Origin: Pseudomonadota bacterium
GTDB lineage: Bacteria > Pseudomonadota > Gammaproteobacteria > Burkholderiales > Rhodocyclaceae
NCBI GenBank assembly: GCA_026399515.1
Contig: JAPLQT010000075.1
Location: 1 to 64,000 of the forward strand
DNA length: 64,000 nucleotides
Direction of reading: 5' to 3'
The position numbers were made by a program, and so were the translations under genes. Shown here piece after piece: positions 42,963-51,925 of this stretch. The notes beneath the pieces were generated by a model. That model had not been told where the DNA came from and did not search any database. It saw only the letters and a program-made list of their open reading frames with translations. Each line of letters begins with the position of its first letter. Position 1 is the stretch's first letter.

Positions 42963-43481
42963 TCAGCTTTTTCCGGTTTCAGCGGGGCGAAGCTCGGTGG
43001 CCAGCTTGTCGAGCACGCCATTGACGAACTTGTGGCCGTCGGTGCCGCCAAAGTCCTTGGCCAATTCGATGGCTTCATTGAGAACTACCCGATAGGGCGT
43101 CTCGGGGAAGCGGCTGAATTCGCAGGCGGCGAGCAGCAATATACTGCGCTCGATCGGCGAAATTTCCGCCCAGGGACGGTCAAGGTGCTTCCTGAGCATA
43201 TCCTCCAAGGAGTCCGCATGATCCAGCGACTGGTTCAACAGGGAAAGGTAGAGTGCTTGATCGGCCTTGTCGAAACCGGGCACACCGGTCGCCTGGGCTT
43301 CGATGGCGACGACGTCCTGGCCGCCCACCAGCCATTGATAGAGGCCTTGCAGGACAAACTCGCGAGCGCGGTGACGCGGGTTGGAGCGCCGTTTCGACGC
43401 GCCCTTGGCCGCTGTGGACTTCGGTTCCTGGCTGCCTGTCGGCAGTTCCGTCTTGTCACCGACCCGAGGGAGGATGCTCAT
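42963..43481 (-). CDS. nusB: Transcription antitermination factor NusB
   Basis: 172 residues; basic N-terminal extension then [32 protein letters not shown] and [20 protein letters not shown], the NusB core. Binds boxA RNA with NusE in rRNA antitermination. Overlaps ribH by 4 bp. Confidence 0.96.
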   Translation of the reverse strand: MSILPRVGDKTELPTGSQEPKSTAAKGASKRRSNPRHRAREFVLQGLYQWLVGGQDVVAIEAQATGVPGFDKADQALYLSLLNQSLDHADSLEDMLRKHLDRPWAEISPIERSILLLAACEFSRFPETPYRVVLNEAIELAKDFGGTDGHKFVNGVLDKLATELRPAETGKS

Positions 43482-43963
43482 TTTGTCTTGATCGCTTTCA
43501 GCAGGTTGGCCATCTCGATCGCCGCCTGGGCGGCTTCCGAGCCTTTGGGGGCCATGCGGGCCAAAGCCTGGTCATCGTCTTCGGTGGTGAGCACCGCATT
43601 GGCGATGGGGATGCCGGTATTCAACTGGACATCGGTAATGCCACGCGCCGATTCGATGGAAACGATCTCGAAGTGGTAGGTCTCGCCGCGGATCACGCAG
43701 CCGATGGCGACCAGGGCATCGAATTTTCCGCTCTGTGCCATGGTTTGCAATGCCAATGGAATCTCCAGGGCACCGGGTACGCTGGCGATCGCCATATCGG
43801 CGGGAGCGACGCCGAGGCGTTTCAATTCGTCGGCGCAGGCCGACAACAGCCCCTCGCCGATATCCGGATTGAATCGGCTCATGACGATACCGACACGCAA
43901 GCCATGGCCTGCGAGTCTGGTGTTTTCCTTATTTCTTGGAGCCGTCGGCCGCGAGATAACCAC
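43478..43963 (-). CDS. ribH: 6,7-dimethyl-8-ribityllumazine synthase
   Basis: 161 residues. [51 protein letters not shown] and GTDVQ-type substrate contacts mark lumazine synthase. It condenses the RibB and RibA-branch products. The start overlaps the ribBX end by 35 bp; a later internal start is possible. Confidence 0.95.
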   Translation of the reverse strand: MVISRPTAPRNKENTRLAGHGLRVGIVMSRFNPDIGEGLLSACADELKRLGVAPADMAIASVPGALEIPLALQTMAQSGKFDALVAIGCVIRGETYHFEIVSIESARGITDVQLNTGIPIANAVLTTEDDDQALARMAPKGSEAAQAAIEMANLLKAIKTK

Positions 43964-45035
43964 AGACTTCCAGGCCGAAGCCGGTCATGCTCGGCATCTT
44001 GCGCGGATTGGCCATTAGACGCATCTTGCCGACGCCGAGGTTGCGCAATATCTGCGCCCCGATGCCGTACAGGCGCGGGTCCCACTTGGCTCCCGGGCGT
44101 GCTGCCGGGGGCTCATCCTTGAACGCTGCGAGCAGGTCAGCGCCGGCTTCGGCGCGGCGCAGCAGGACGATGACACCCATGCCGGCGGCGGCGATGGTTT
44201 CCATCGCCTGGTCGACGCTGAAGCTGTGGCGCCGGCTCTGGCAATCGAGGAAGTCGAGCACCGAGATCGGTTCATGGACACGCACCAGGGTTTCGTGATC
44301 GGGGCGGATATTGCCCAAGGAAAGCGCCAGGTGCATCTCTCCCGAGGACTTATCCTCGAAAGCGGACAACTTGAAGTGTCCGTGGCGGCACACGATCTCT
44401 TTTTCCGCGACACACTCGATCAGGGTCTCATTCTCGCTGCGGTAATGGATCAGGTCGGCGATCGTGCCGATCTTCAGATGGTGCTCGGCGGCGAATTCCA
44501 GCAGGTCGGGCAAACGCGCCATGGTGCCGTCATCCTTGAGGATTTCGCAGATGACCGCCGCCGGTTCACAGCCGGCTATCTGGGCAAGATCGCAACCGGC
44601 CTCGGTGTGGCCGGCGCGCACCAGCACTCCGCCGGGCTTGGCCTTGATCGGGAAAATGTGTCCGGGCTGCACGATGTCGGCAGGCAGTGCGTGCTTTGCG
44701 ATCGCCGCGTGCACCGTGCGCGCGCGATCATGCGCCGAGATGCCGGTGGTGACCCCTTCCGCCGCCTCGATTGAAACAGTGAAAGCCGTGCTGAACTGGC
44801 TATTGTTTTCACGCGCCATTTGCGTCAGGCCAAGCTGGCGGCAGCGCGCCTCGGTCAGCGTCAGACAGACCAGACCGCGGCCATACTTGGCCATGAAATT
44901 GATGGCCTCCGGGGTGACGTGTTCAGCGGCAATGACGAGGTCGCCCTCGTTTTCGCGATCTTCCTCGTCGACGAGGATGACCATCTTTCCTGCCCGTATG
45001 TCGGCGACGATATCTTGTATGGGGCTGACGCTCAT
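43929..45035 (-). CDS. ribB: 3,4-dihydroxy-2-butanone 4-phosphate synthase with degenerate RibA domain (RibBX-type)
   Basis: 368 residues. The N-terminal RibB domain (1-205) is complete: [38 protein letters not shown] and [16 protein letters not shown]. The C-terminal part aligns with GTP cyclohydrolase II in outline ([39 protein letters not shown]), but the three zinc-binding Cys of RibA (normally C-x10-C-x-C) are absent. It therefore cannot have normal GCH II activity. Such RibBX hybrids are known in proteobacteria; a separate ribA should exist elsewhere. Confidence 0.92.
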   Translation of the reverse strand: MSVSPIQDIVADIRAGKMVILVDEEDRENEGDLVIAAEHVTPEAINFMAKYGRGLVCLTLTEARCRQLGLTQMARENNSQFSTAFTVSIEAAEGVTTGISAHDRARTVHAAIAKHALPADIVQPGHIFPIKAKPGGVLVRAGHTEAGCDLAQIAGCEPAAVICEILKDDGTMARLPDLLEFAAEHHLKIGTIADLIHYRSENETLIECVAEKEIVCRHGHFKLSAFEDKSSGEMHLALSLGNIRPDHETLVRVHEPISVLDFLDCQSRRHSFSVDQAMETIAAAGMGVIVLLRRAEAGADLLAAFKDEPPAARPGAKWDPRLYGIGAQILRNLGVGKMRLMANPRKMPSMTGFGLEVCGYLAADGSKK

Positions 45036-45125
45036 GAGGGGTGGGTATCCTGGAAAATAAGCATTGTAACCGTCATGTCACCGCGACTCGATGCCTGCGA
45101 GGCTCAATACGACGGTATTCTGTGG

Positions 45126-45797
45126 CTATGCCAGGCTGGCGGCAATCCGCCGCAGCGCCTGCTCGAAGACTTCGACCGGCTGACCGCCTGAAATCAGGTG
45201 TCTTTCATTGATGATGACGGCGGGTACCGAATGAATCCCCGCATCGGTGTAATAGCGTTCGCGCTCCCGAACCTCGTTTGCATAATCGTCCCCGCTCAAA
45301 ATCTCACGGGCGCGTCCCGCATCCAGGCCGACGTCGCCCGCCACGCGCTGTAGGACATCATGGGACTCGGGGCTTTCCCCATCGGTGAAATAGGCCTGTA
45401 GCAAGGCTTTCTTGAGGGCAGGTTGCAAGCCGGCCGGCCGCGTGTCCGGCAAACCCGCCCAGTGCAACAGACGATGCGCATCGAAGGTGTTGTAGATCCG
45501 GTCTCGCCCCGCCTTGCGGAAGCTAAAACCCAGATCGGCCCCGCGCTGGCGGATGGCCTCGCGGTTCTGGGCTTGCTGCTCGGGGCTGGAGCCGTATTTT
45601 TGCGTCAGATGTTCGGTGATGTCCTGACCACCGGGCGGCATCTGGGAATTGAGCTCAAAAGGCTGGAAGTGAATTTCCGCCGTGACTTCCTCCGCCACGC
45701 GCTGGAGCGCCTGCTCCAGCGCGCTCAGCCCGATGGCGCACCATGGGCAGGATACATCCGAGACAAAGTCGATTTTCAGGGTGGTCGTCATGATCAC
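45126..45797 (-). CDS. DsbA-family FrnE-like oxidoreductase
   Basis: 223 residues; ATG 45797 or 45791. Thioredoxin-fold protein with active-site CPWC in FVSDVSCPWCAIGLSAL (near 15-18) and the cis-Pro region HSVPAVIINERHLISGGQP. No signal peptide, so cytosolic FrnE-type disulfide isomerase. It lies between ribE and ribBX, about 90 bp before the latter, an insertion into an otherwise riboflavin-dedicated run. Confidence 0.92.
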   Translation of the reverse strand: MIMTTTLKIDFVSDVSCPWCAIGLSALEQALQRVAEEVTAEIHFQPFELNSQMPPGGQDITEHLTQKYGSSPEQQAQNREAIRQRGADLGFSFRKAGRDRIYNTFDAHRLLHWAGLPDTRPAGLQPALKKALLQAYFTDGESPESHDVLQRVAGDVGLDAGRAREILSGDDYANEVRERERYYTDAGIHSVPAVIINERHLISGGQPVEVFEQALRRIAASLA

Positions 45798-46378
45798 CCC
45801 ACCAACATCCGCTCGACGTATCGGGCAATCAGGTCGACTTCGAGGTTCACGCGGCTACCTGGCTTGAGCCGTTTCAGGGTGGTCACTTCCACGGTATGCG
45901 GGATCAGGTTAACGGAAAATTCGGCGCCGTCGACCGTGTTGGTGGTCAGGCTGACACCGTCGACGCTGATCGACCCTTTGCGTGCAATGTACTTGGCAAG
46001 TGCTTGTGGCGAGCGGACCACCAGTTCATGGGATTCGCCGATCCGTTCGAACTTCACCACCTCGCCGACGCCATCGACATGGCCGCTGACCAGATGCCCG
46101 CCGAGTCGATCCGCCAGGCGCAATGCTTTTTCCAGATTGACGTCGTGCATGCCGTCCAGGCCGACGGTGCAATTCAGCGTCTCGCGCGAAACATCGACGG
46201 TAAACGACTGCCCGGTAAGCGCGACCACCGTGAGACAAACGCCGCCACAGGCGATGGAATCGCCCACCGCCACGTCGCCGAGGTCCAGATCACCGGCGGC
46301 TATGGTCAAGGTCAAACCCGATTCGCGCGGCTCGATGCGGGTAATCCTGCCGGTGGCAGCGATGATGCCTGAGAACAT
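45794..46378 (-). CDS. ribE: Riboflavin synthase (alpha subunit)
   Basis: 194 residues from ATG 46378 (MFSGIIAATGRI). Two tandem lumazine-binding repeats; the first has CGGVCLTVVA with the signature GGHLVSGHVDGVG, the second SVDGVSLTTNTV. It makes riboflavin from two lumazines. Overlaps the FrnE-like gene by 4 bp. Confidence 0.96.
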   Translation of the reverse strand: MFSGIIAATGRITRIEPRESGLTLTIAAGDLDLGDVAVGDSIACGGVCLTVVALTGQSFTVDVSRETLNCTVGLDGMHDVNLEKALRLADRLGGHLVSGHVDGVGEVVKFERIGESHELVVRSPQALAKYIARKGSISVDGVSLTTNTVDGAEFSVNLIPHTVEVTTLKRLKPGSRVNLEVDLIARYVERMLVG

Positions 46379-46412
46379 GTCGATTTCAGCCTTATAGTGC
46401 GGTTGTGTAGGA

Positions 46413-48218
46413 TCAGAGCGGGGCGAAAGCTTTATCCAATACGCTGCCGAAAAGCGCGGCATCCTGGAAGCCCACCACCCGCAGATTCTGGGTTTCCTGT
46501 CCCTTGACATCAAAGAAGATGATGCCGGGCGGGCCGAACAAGCCAAAGCGTTTCAACAGAGCCTTGTCGTCATTGCTGTTGGCTGTGACATCGGCCTGTA
46601 GCAACAGCATCCTGTTCATCCGCGTAGCGACGGCCGGATCGGTGAAAGTGAAGCGCTCCATCTCCTTGCAGGACACACACCAGTCCGCATAGAAATCCAG
46701 CAGTATGGGACGCCCCGCCGCCTGGATGCGTGCATCCAGTTCGGCCAGCGACTTCACCCGCTCGAACTTCACGCCACGCGATTCCGAGGCGGCAGCACCG
46801 AAGCGCATGAAAGACAGGGGCTGCAGGGGATCGCGGCCGCCTCCCAGCGCGCCCAGCAGCAAGGCGGCGCCGATAAGCAGGGCCAGAACTCCCAGCCCCT
46901 TGCCAAACTTATGCCAGCCGTGGGCGTGCGGCGGCAGCGGGTCGAGCGCGTGAAGATAAATCGCCGAAAAAATCAGCAGCGCCGCCCAGGCCAGCATCTG
47001 GGCCAGGACCGGAATCACCGGCGACACCAACCAGATCGCCACGCCGAGCAGCAATACGCCGAAGAATTGCTTGATGGCCTCCATCCATGGCCCGGGTTTG
47101 GGCAGCAGGTGGCGTGCCGAGGTGCCGATCAGCAGCAGCGGCAGGCCCATGCCCAAGGCCATGATGAACAGTGCGCCGCCACCGAGTATGGCGTCGCCGG
47201 TCTTGGCGATATACAGCAGTGCGCCGGCCAGCGGGGCGGCAACACAGGGACCGACGATGATCGCCGATAGCGATCCCATCAAGGCCACGCCATGCAGACT
47301 TCCGCCTTGCTGTTGATTGGCCTCGTCGGCGAGTTTGCTTTGCATCGAAGACGGCAGTTGAAGCTCGTAGAAGCCGAACATGGACAGGGCCAACACGACG
47401 AATACCAAGGCAAAAGCCCCCAGCACCCAGGCGTTTTGCAGGGCGTTGGAGAGCAGGGTTCCGGACAGGCCCGCGGCGACGCCGAACGCGGCGTAAGTCA
47501 GGGCCATGCCAAGGACATAGACCAGCGATAGGACGAAGGCCCGGGATTTGCCGATGTCATGGCCGTGGCCGACGATGATGCCGGAAAGTATCGGCACCAT
47601 GGGAAACATGCAGGGAGTAAAGGCGAGCGCCAAGCCGGCGCCGAAGAAAAACAACAGGATAGTCCAGATGCTGGCGTTCTTCAGCAAGCGGACGATTTGC
47701 GAACTTTCGTCATTGGCGGAATCGGCGGACAACTCCGCTGGCTGCGGCTGCCGGGCAGTGTCTGGCGCGGCTGCGACCAGGCTCGCCGGGACCAGCTTTA
47801 CCGTCGCTTGTTGCGGCAAAGGCGGGTAACAAATGCCAAGATCGGCGCAACCCTGTGAGCTTGCCTTCAACAGGATCGAGGTTGGCGACGTATTCGATGC
47901 CATTTCGACGGGCAGGAGTACTTTCAGTTCCTTGCGGTATATCTCGACTTTGCCGAAAAACTCGTCGTCCTTGATCTTGCCGTTGGGGAACTGCGGCGTG
48001 CCGAGCTTGACCGCGTCAGTGCCGGACTCGATGGAAAACTTGATCTTGTCGCGGTACATATAGTAGCCGTCGGCGATCTTCCATTGCGCTTCTATGGTTT
48101 TCGCATCCAGCGCTCGGGCAGAAAATTGGTATGCCTTTTCCGGATCGAGGGGCTCACCTGCACCACTTGCCAGGGTGGCAAACAGCGTCAGCAACAACAG
48201 GACGAGGCGTTTCAGCAT
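46413..48218 (-). CDS. dsbD: Thiol:disulfide interchange protein DsbD
   Basis: 601 residues. Signal peptide 1-20; alpha domain with CADLGICYPP (near 126); eight-helix beta domain (AFTPCMFPMVPILSG; GPCVAAPLAGALLY) and C-terminal thioredoxin domain with WCVSCKEMERFTF. All three Cys pairs are present. It carries electrons from cytosolic thioredoxin to periplasmic DsbC/CcmG, linking functionally to the ccm genes 11 kb away. Overlaps cutA by 7 bp. Confidence 0.95.
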   Translation of the reverse strand: MLKRLVLLLLTLFATLASGAGEPLDPEKAYQFSARALDAKTIEAQWKIADGYYMYRDKIKFSIESGTDAVKLGTPQFPNGKIKDDEFFGKVEIYRKELKVLLPVEMASNTSPTSILLKASSQGCADLGICYPPLPQQATVKLVPASLVAAAPDTARQPQPAELSADSANDESSQIVRLLKNASIWTILLFFFGAGLALAFTPCMFPMVPILSGIIVGHGHDIGKSRAFVLSLVYVLGMALTYAAFGVAAGLSGTLLSNALQNAWVLGAFALVFVVLALSMFGFYELQLPSSMQSKLADEANQQQGGSLHGVALMGSLSAIIVGPCVAAPLAGALLYIAKTGDAILGGGALFIMALGMGLPLLLIGTSARHLLPKPGPWMEAIKQFFGVLLLGVAIWLVSPVIPVLAQMLAWAALLIFSAIYLHALDPLPPHAHGWHKFGKGLGVLALLIGAALLLGALGGGRDPLQPLSFMRFGAAASESRGVKFERVKSLAELDARIQAAGRPILLDFYADWCVSCKEMERFTFTDPAVATRMNRMLLLQADVTANSNDDKALLKRFGLFGPPGIIFFDVKGQETQNLRVVGFQDAALFGSVLDKAFAPL

Positions 48219-48553
48219 GAGAGGTCGGATAACGTGTTCGAAGAGGTTTCCGCAGCTACCCAGTTCAGGTACTCAGGCAAGCCGCGTTCAACAGAGACAG
48301 CGATAATCTCAGGAAGTTCGTAGGGATGATGCTTGCGTATGGCCGCTTCGACTCGGCTATAACACCCGGCGGTGGTTTTGATGAGGAGCGGCACTTCGCT
48401 CGTCTCCTCGACCTTCTCCCGCCACCGATATACCGAAATGCAGGGCCCAAGAATGTTCACGCAGGCCGCCAGGCGTTGTTCGATCAACAATCGGGCGAGA
48501 ACCTGGGCACTGTGCGCGTCGGGCAGGTTGGTGAGGACCAGCAATGTAGACAT
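48212..48553 (-). CDS. cutA: Divalent cation tolerance protein CutA
   Basis: 113 residues: VLTNLPDAHSAQVLARLLIE, AACVNILGPCISVYRWREKVE and YELPEIIAVSVERGLPEYLNWV. A trimeric PII-like protein tied to copper tolerance and DsbD neighbourhoods. It starts the cutA-dsbD transcript; the divergent region to 48799 is about 245 bp and shows no other gene. Confidence 0.95.
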   Translation of the reverse strand: MSTLLVLTNLPDAHSAQVLARLLIEQRLAACVNILGPCISVYRWREKVEETSEVPLLIKTTAGCYSRVEAAIRKHHPYELPEIIAVSVERGLPEYLNWVAAETSSNTLSDLSC

Positions 48554-48798
48554 GGCAGGATTCTACCGTGCTTCCAGCGAGGTTGAAGCGGTCTCGTCCC
48601 GCCATTGCTGAAGATGTCCGTTTGTGGATGTCGCCAACTCCGGCTTGGCAACCCCGGGTTGATCGACCGATTAGAGGGGTTTCTCCCCGGTTTTCCGGGT
48701 CGTCGGCATGATTAAAAGGCCGATAATACGGACGGGGGATTCGATATTCTGACGGCTCTCCCGTCCGCATAAATGATGGAGCAGCATAAGCTCAAGCG

Positions 48799-50061
48799 AT
48801 GCAGGAATCCGACCAAGTCCGAACTACCCCAGCCCGAGCCGCGGAAAGCGGCGCCAGGATGGATGTCGATGTACGGGCGATAACAGCGGCACAGGCGGAA
48901 ATCCTGGCTGAACAGGAATTATTGTCCAACGCCGAGCTACAGATTGAAAAAGAACAAGACCTGACTTCGCAGTTTGCCACACGCGCCGAAGCCGAACGTG
49001 CCGCTGAAGCCGCGTTGATCGAGCGCATTGCCGCGCAAGGGCGTGCCGCTCTCGAGGCTCGGCGACGTGAAAAGGCGGAAACTGAAGCCCGTCTATCGAC
49101 CGAGGCGCGCCTGGATGCCGAACGCAAGCTGGAGCTTACCTCACTGGAACGGCAAGCGGCCGAATCCCGGGCGGCCGAACAGGCGGAAGCTCGCGAGCAA
49201 GCGGAAGCGGAGATGGTCGCCAGCGCCCGCCGGCGTACCGAAGCCGATGCTGTTGCGGTTGAAGCCGCGCACAGGAGGACCGAAGCCGACCAACGCGCCC
49301 GCCTGCATGCCGCTTCCCGCGCGGAAGCCGAAGCCACCGCCGAGGCGCGCTCCAGAGAACGAATCGAAGCGGATGGCCAGGCCCTGGAAGCCTTCCGCCT
49401 GCGTGAACAAAGCGAGAGCGAAGCCAAGGCATTGGCGGACATTCGCGCTCGCGCCGATCATACGCTGGAAACACAGGCTCAAATCCTGATCGCCACGGAG
49501 CGCGCGGCGGAAGCGGCCGCGGCGGCCAGGATCGATGCGGAAAACAAAGCCAGCAAACACGCCCGCGACAAGACCACGGCTTTGGCCGAGGCCCGCAAAC
49601 TCAGTGAAGCCCGATTGGAAGCGGAACGCCTTGCCGAAGCCGCCGCCTTGGAGAGGCAAACTGCCGCGGCTCAGCTGCTTGAAGAGACGACAGCCAGCCG
49701 GGCGGCGGCGAAGCAGGCTGGGAGTACTCGCCGGGCGCGGGTCCGGATGGAATGGAAAGCCTTCAGCAGCGGCTTGCGCGTCATAGGCCGGCGCTGGGTA
49801 TCCATGGCGACCGTTGCAGTCTTATTGGTGGGCGTCATTGCCGGCATATCGGCACGAGGAATGTTCCCTGCAACAGACCAACCGGGCAGTCCTGTACTCT
49901 CCGCCACCAGGGCGACAAACAACAATTCGCTGATGACTACGCTGAAATCCGTGGTCGGCTTCAGCCAGGACAGCGAGGAAAGTCCGCGCTTGGCCAAAGT
50001 GCCGTTGCGGCTGCGGCTGGACAAGAACATAGAGAACCTTGGGATTGCCGGAAGAAAATAG
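48799..50061 (+). CDS. Large coiled-coil membrane protein of unknown function
   Basis: 420 residues from ATG 48799; ATG 48859 is an alternative. Residues about 25-310 are almost pure Ala/Glu/Arg heptad sequence (AEAERAAEAALIERIAAQGR, EARRREKAETEARLSTEARL and so on), predicting a long cytoplasmic coiled coil of some 40 nm. A basic stretch (RVRMEWKAFSSGLRVIGRRW) leads into one transmembrane helix (VSMATVAVLLVGVIAGISA, near 335-353) and a periplasmic tail of about 65 residues. No enzymatic motif. It directly precedes manC and the polysaccharide cluster, so a scaffold or export-regulation role is possible but unproven. Confidence 0.78.
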   Translation: MQESDQVRTTPARAAESGARMDVDVRAITAAQAEILAEQELLSNAELQIEKEQDLTSQFATRAEAERAAEAALIERIAAQGRAALEARRREKAETEARLSTEARLDAERKLELTSLERQAAESRAAEQAEAREQAEAEMVASARRRTEADAVAVEAAHRRTEADQRARLHAASRAEAEATAEARSRERIEADGQALEAFRLREQSESEAKALADIRARADHTLETQAQILIATERAAEAAAAARIDAENKASKHARDKTTALAEARKLSEARLEAERLAEAAALERQTAAAQLLEETTASRAAAKQAGSTRRARVRMEWKAFSSGLRVIGRRWVSMATVAVLLVGVIAGISARGMFPATDQPGSPVLSATRATNNNSLMTTLKSVVGFSQDSEESPRLAKVPLRLRLDKNIENLGIAGRK

Positions 50062-50252
50062 GCCGGGGATACAACCCGACAAATCATCCTGGACGGGTAG
50101 AAATTTAGATTTGACGCGGCCCAAGGCAAGGGGTCGCCTATCCTCGGATTACAGGCGGGTAGCGCCTTAGCCCGACAAGCGTGCATATGCTGTAAACTTC
50201 ATCAAGTTGCGATTTGACGCGATCAGCCCATCGGACATCCATATCTCTTCCC

Positions 50253-51731
50253 ATGCTTATTCCTGTCATCATGTCGGGCGGGGCCGGCCCCCGCCTATGG
50301 CCAGTGTCGCGAGAAGCCCATCCCAAGCCCTTCATCAAGCTGGCGGATGGCCAGAGCCTGCTACAGAAGGCCTATCTCCGAGCGGCTTCATTGCCAGGAG
50401 TGGAAGAGATATTGACGGTGACCCAGCGGGAAAATTACTTCAAGACTGAAGACGAATATCGCGCTACCGCAAAGCCAGTGGGAACCGCAGGATCAGGAAA
50501 GATCAGGCACCAATATATTCTCGAGCCTTTCGGCCGCAATACCGCCGCGGCGGTCGCTTCCGCCGTGCTGGTCATCGCCGCCCGACACGGCGACCAGGCT
50601 TGCATGCTGGTGTTGTCGGCCGATCACATCGTCACCGATTTGCCCGCATTCCAAAAGGCCTGTGCATGTGCCCAGGCAGCGGCCATGACAGGGCGACTCG
50701 TGACCTTCGGGATACGGCCGTCGTCGCCCGAATCCGGATACGGTTACATCGAATTCGACCCCTCGGCGGAATCTGGCGCCGGCGGTGGGACAGGCGCTTA
50801 CCCGGCGCTCCGCTTTGTCGAAAAACCCTCGCCTGAAATTGCCCGGCAATATCTGGCGTCGGGCCGCTATCTCTGGAACGCCGGGATGTTTTGCTTCACC
50901 GCCGGAACCATGCTGGCCGAATTTCGTCGCCATGCACCGGAGTTGCTGGATGCGGTACAGCAGACCTTGGCAAGCTCCGTTGCCACCGAAGGGGATGGAC
51001 TGGCGGCGCTGGCGCTGGATGGAACCTCATTTGCCAACGTTCCGGATATTTCCATCGACTATGCCGTGATGGAGAAATCGGGCAACGTCATGGTCGTGCC
51101 TTGCGAGATAGGCTGGAGCGATATCGGTTCATGGAGCGCGCTTGCCGGTCTTCAAGAACCCGACGCACAAGGAAACCGCTTGGACGGGAAATCGAATGGG
51201 GCCATTCTCGAGAACGTCGCGAACTGCTATATCCGGAGTTCAGAGCGTATCGTCGGCGCGGTTGGCGTCGCGGATCTGGTGATCGTCGACACGCCGGATG
51301 CGCTGCTGGTCGCCCATAGGGATCACGTGCAGGATGTGCGCAAGATCGTCGACAGACTCAAAGTCGCGGGAAACGAAACCTACAAGCACCACCGAACGAC
51401 ACACCGGCCATGGGGAACCTATACGATTCTGGAGGAAGGGAGCCGCTACAAGATCAAGCGCATTGTGGTCAAACCCAATGCCAGCCTCTCTTTGCAGAAA
51501 CATCACCATCGTTCGGAGCACTGGGTGGTGGTATCCGGATCGGCGCTGGTGGTGAACGGCGATCAGGAAACCCTGGTCCGCTCCAACGAGTCCGCCTACA
51601 TACCCATCGGCGCCAAGCATCGCCTGGTGAATCCGGGGGTGATCGACTGCGTGATGATAGAAGTACAGGTTGGTGATTATCTGGGAGAGGATGATATCGT
51701 CCGCTTCGACGATACCTATGGACGCAGTTAA
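50253..51731 (+). CDS. manC: Mannose-1-phosphate guanylyltransferase / mannose-6-phosphate isomerase
   Basis: 492 residues from ATG 50253 (MLIPVIMSGGAGPRLWPVS). The N-terminal nucleotidyltransferase domain carries FVEKPSPEIARQYLASGRYLWNAGMF in outline and GWSDIGSWSAL; the C-terminal cupin domain has HRPWGTYTILEEGSRYKIKR and LQKHHHRSEHWVVVSG (isomerase-type metal His). It makes GDP-mannose, the input of the gmd gene next door. The pyrophosphorylase loop reads GGAGPRLWP where Thr or Ser is usual in place of Pro. Repeat copy C begins at its stop codon. Confidence 0.93.
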   Translation: MLIPVIMSGGAGPRLWPVSREAHPKPFIKLADGQSLLQKAYLRAASLPGVEEILTVTQRENYFKTEDEYRATAKPVGTAGSGKIRHQYILEPFGRNTAAAVASAVLVIAARHGDQACMLVLSADHIVTDLPAFQKACACAQAAAMTGRLVTFGIRPSSPESGYGYIEFDPSAESGAGGGTGAYPALRFVEKPSPEIARQYLASGRYLWNAGMFCFTAGTMLAEFRRHAPELLDAVQQTLASSVATEGDGLAALALDGTSFANVPDISIDYAVMEKSGNVMVVPCEIGWSDIGSWSALAGLQEPDAQGNRLDGKSNGAILENVANCYIRSSERIVGAVGVADLVIVDTPDALLVAHRDHVQDVRKIVDRLKVAGNETYKHHRTTHRPWGTYTILEEGSRYKIKRIVVKPNASLSLQKHHHRSEHWVVVSGSALVVNGDQETLVRSNESAYIPIGAKHRLVNPGVIDCVMIEVQVGDYLGEDDIVRFDDTYGRS

Positions 51732-51904
51732 CTCACCTGGTCGTCAGACCATCCCCATGCCATGAAACCGTTCAAAGACAAGATTTACGCCCCGAAGGAA
51801 GTGGCCTTGGGCCACGCCCCCACCCCCAACCCCCGCCCAGGCGGGGGCTACAAAATGCTCACTGCGCTCGTGGGGTACGGGGCGCTTCGTAACGGTATTT
51901 CACG
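51728..51904. repeat. Dispersed repeat element, copy C
   Basis: About 177 bp, starting in the manC stop codon and ending 21 bp before gmd. It matches copy B along most of its length. It additionally contains one 27-bp unit (CGAAGGAAGTGGCC-TTG-GGCCACGCCC, near 51792-51818) like the tandem unit of copy A, with a different stem that still pairs. The GC hairpin CCCCCGC-CCAG-GCGGGGG is at 51830-51847. Lying between two codirectional genes, it forms part of the gmd leader. Confidence 0.85.
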
Positions 51905-51925
51905 CCAAGCAGAAAGATAGAAAGC

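Noticed and set aside
43929..45035. Missing RibA cysteines as evidence of gene decay like recA
   Set aside because: RibBX proteins with a degenerate second domain are a known, stable type in proteobacteria.
45036..45125. FMN riboswitch upstream of ribBX
   Set aside because: The short gap lacks the conserved RFN boxes, and ribBX lies within a longer transcript from ribE.
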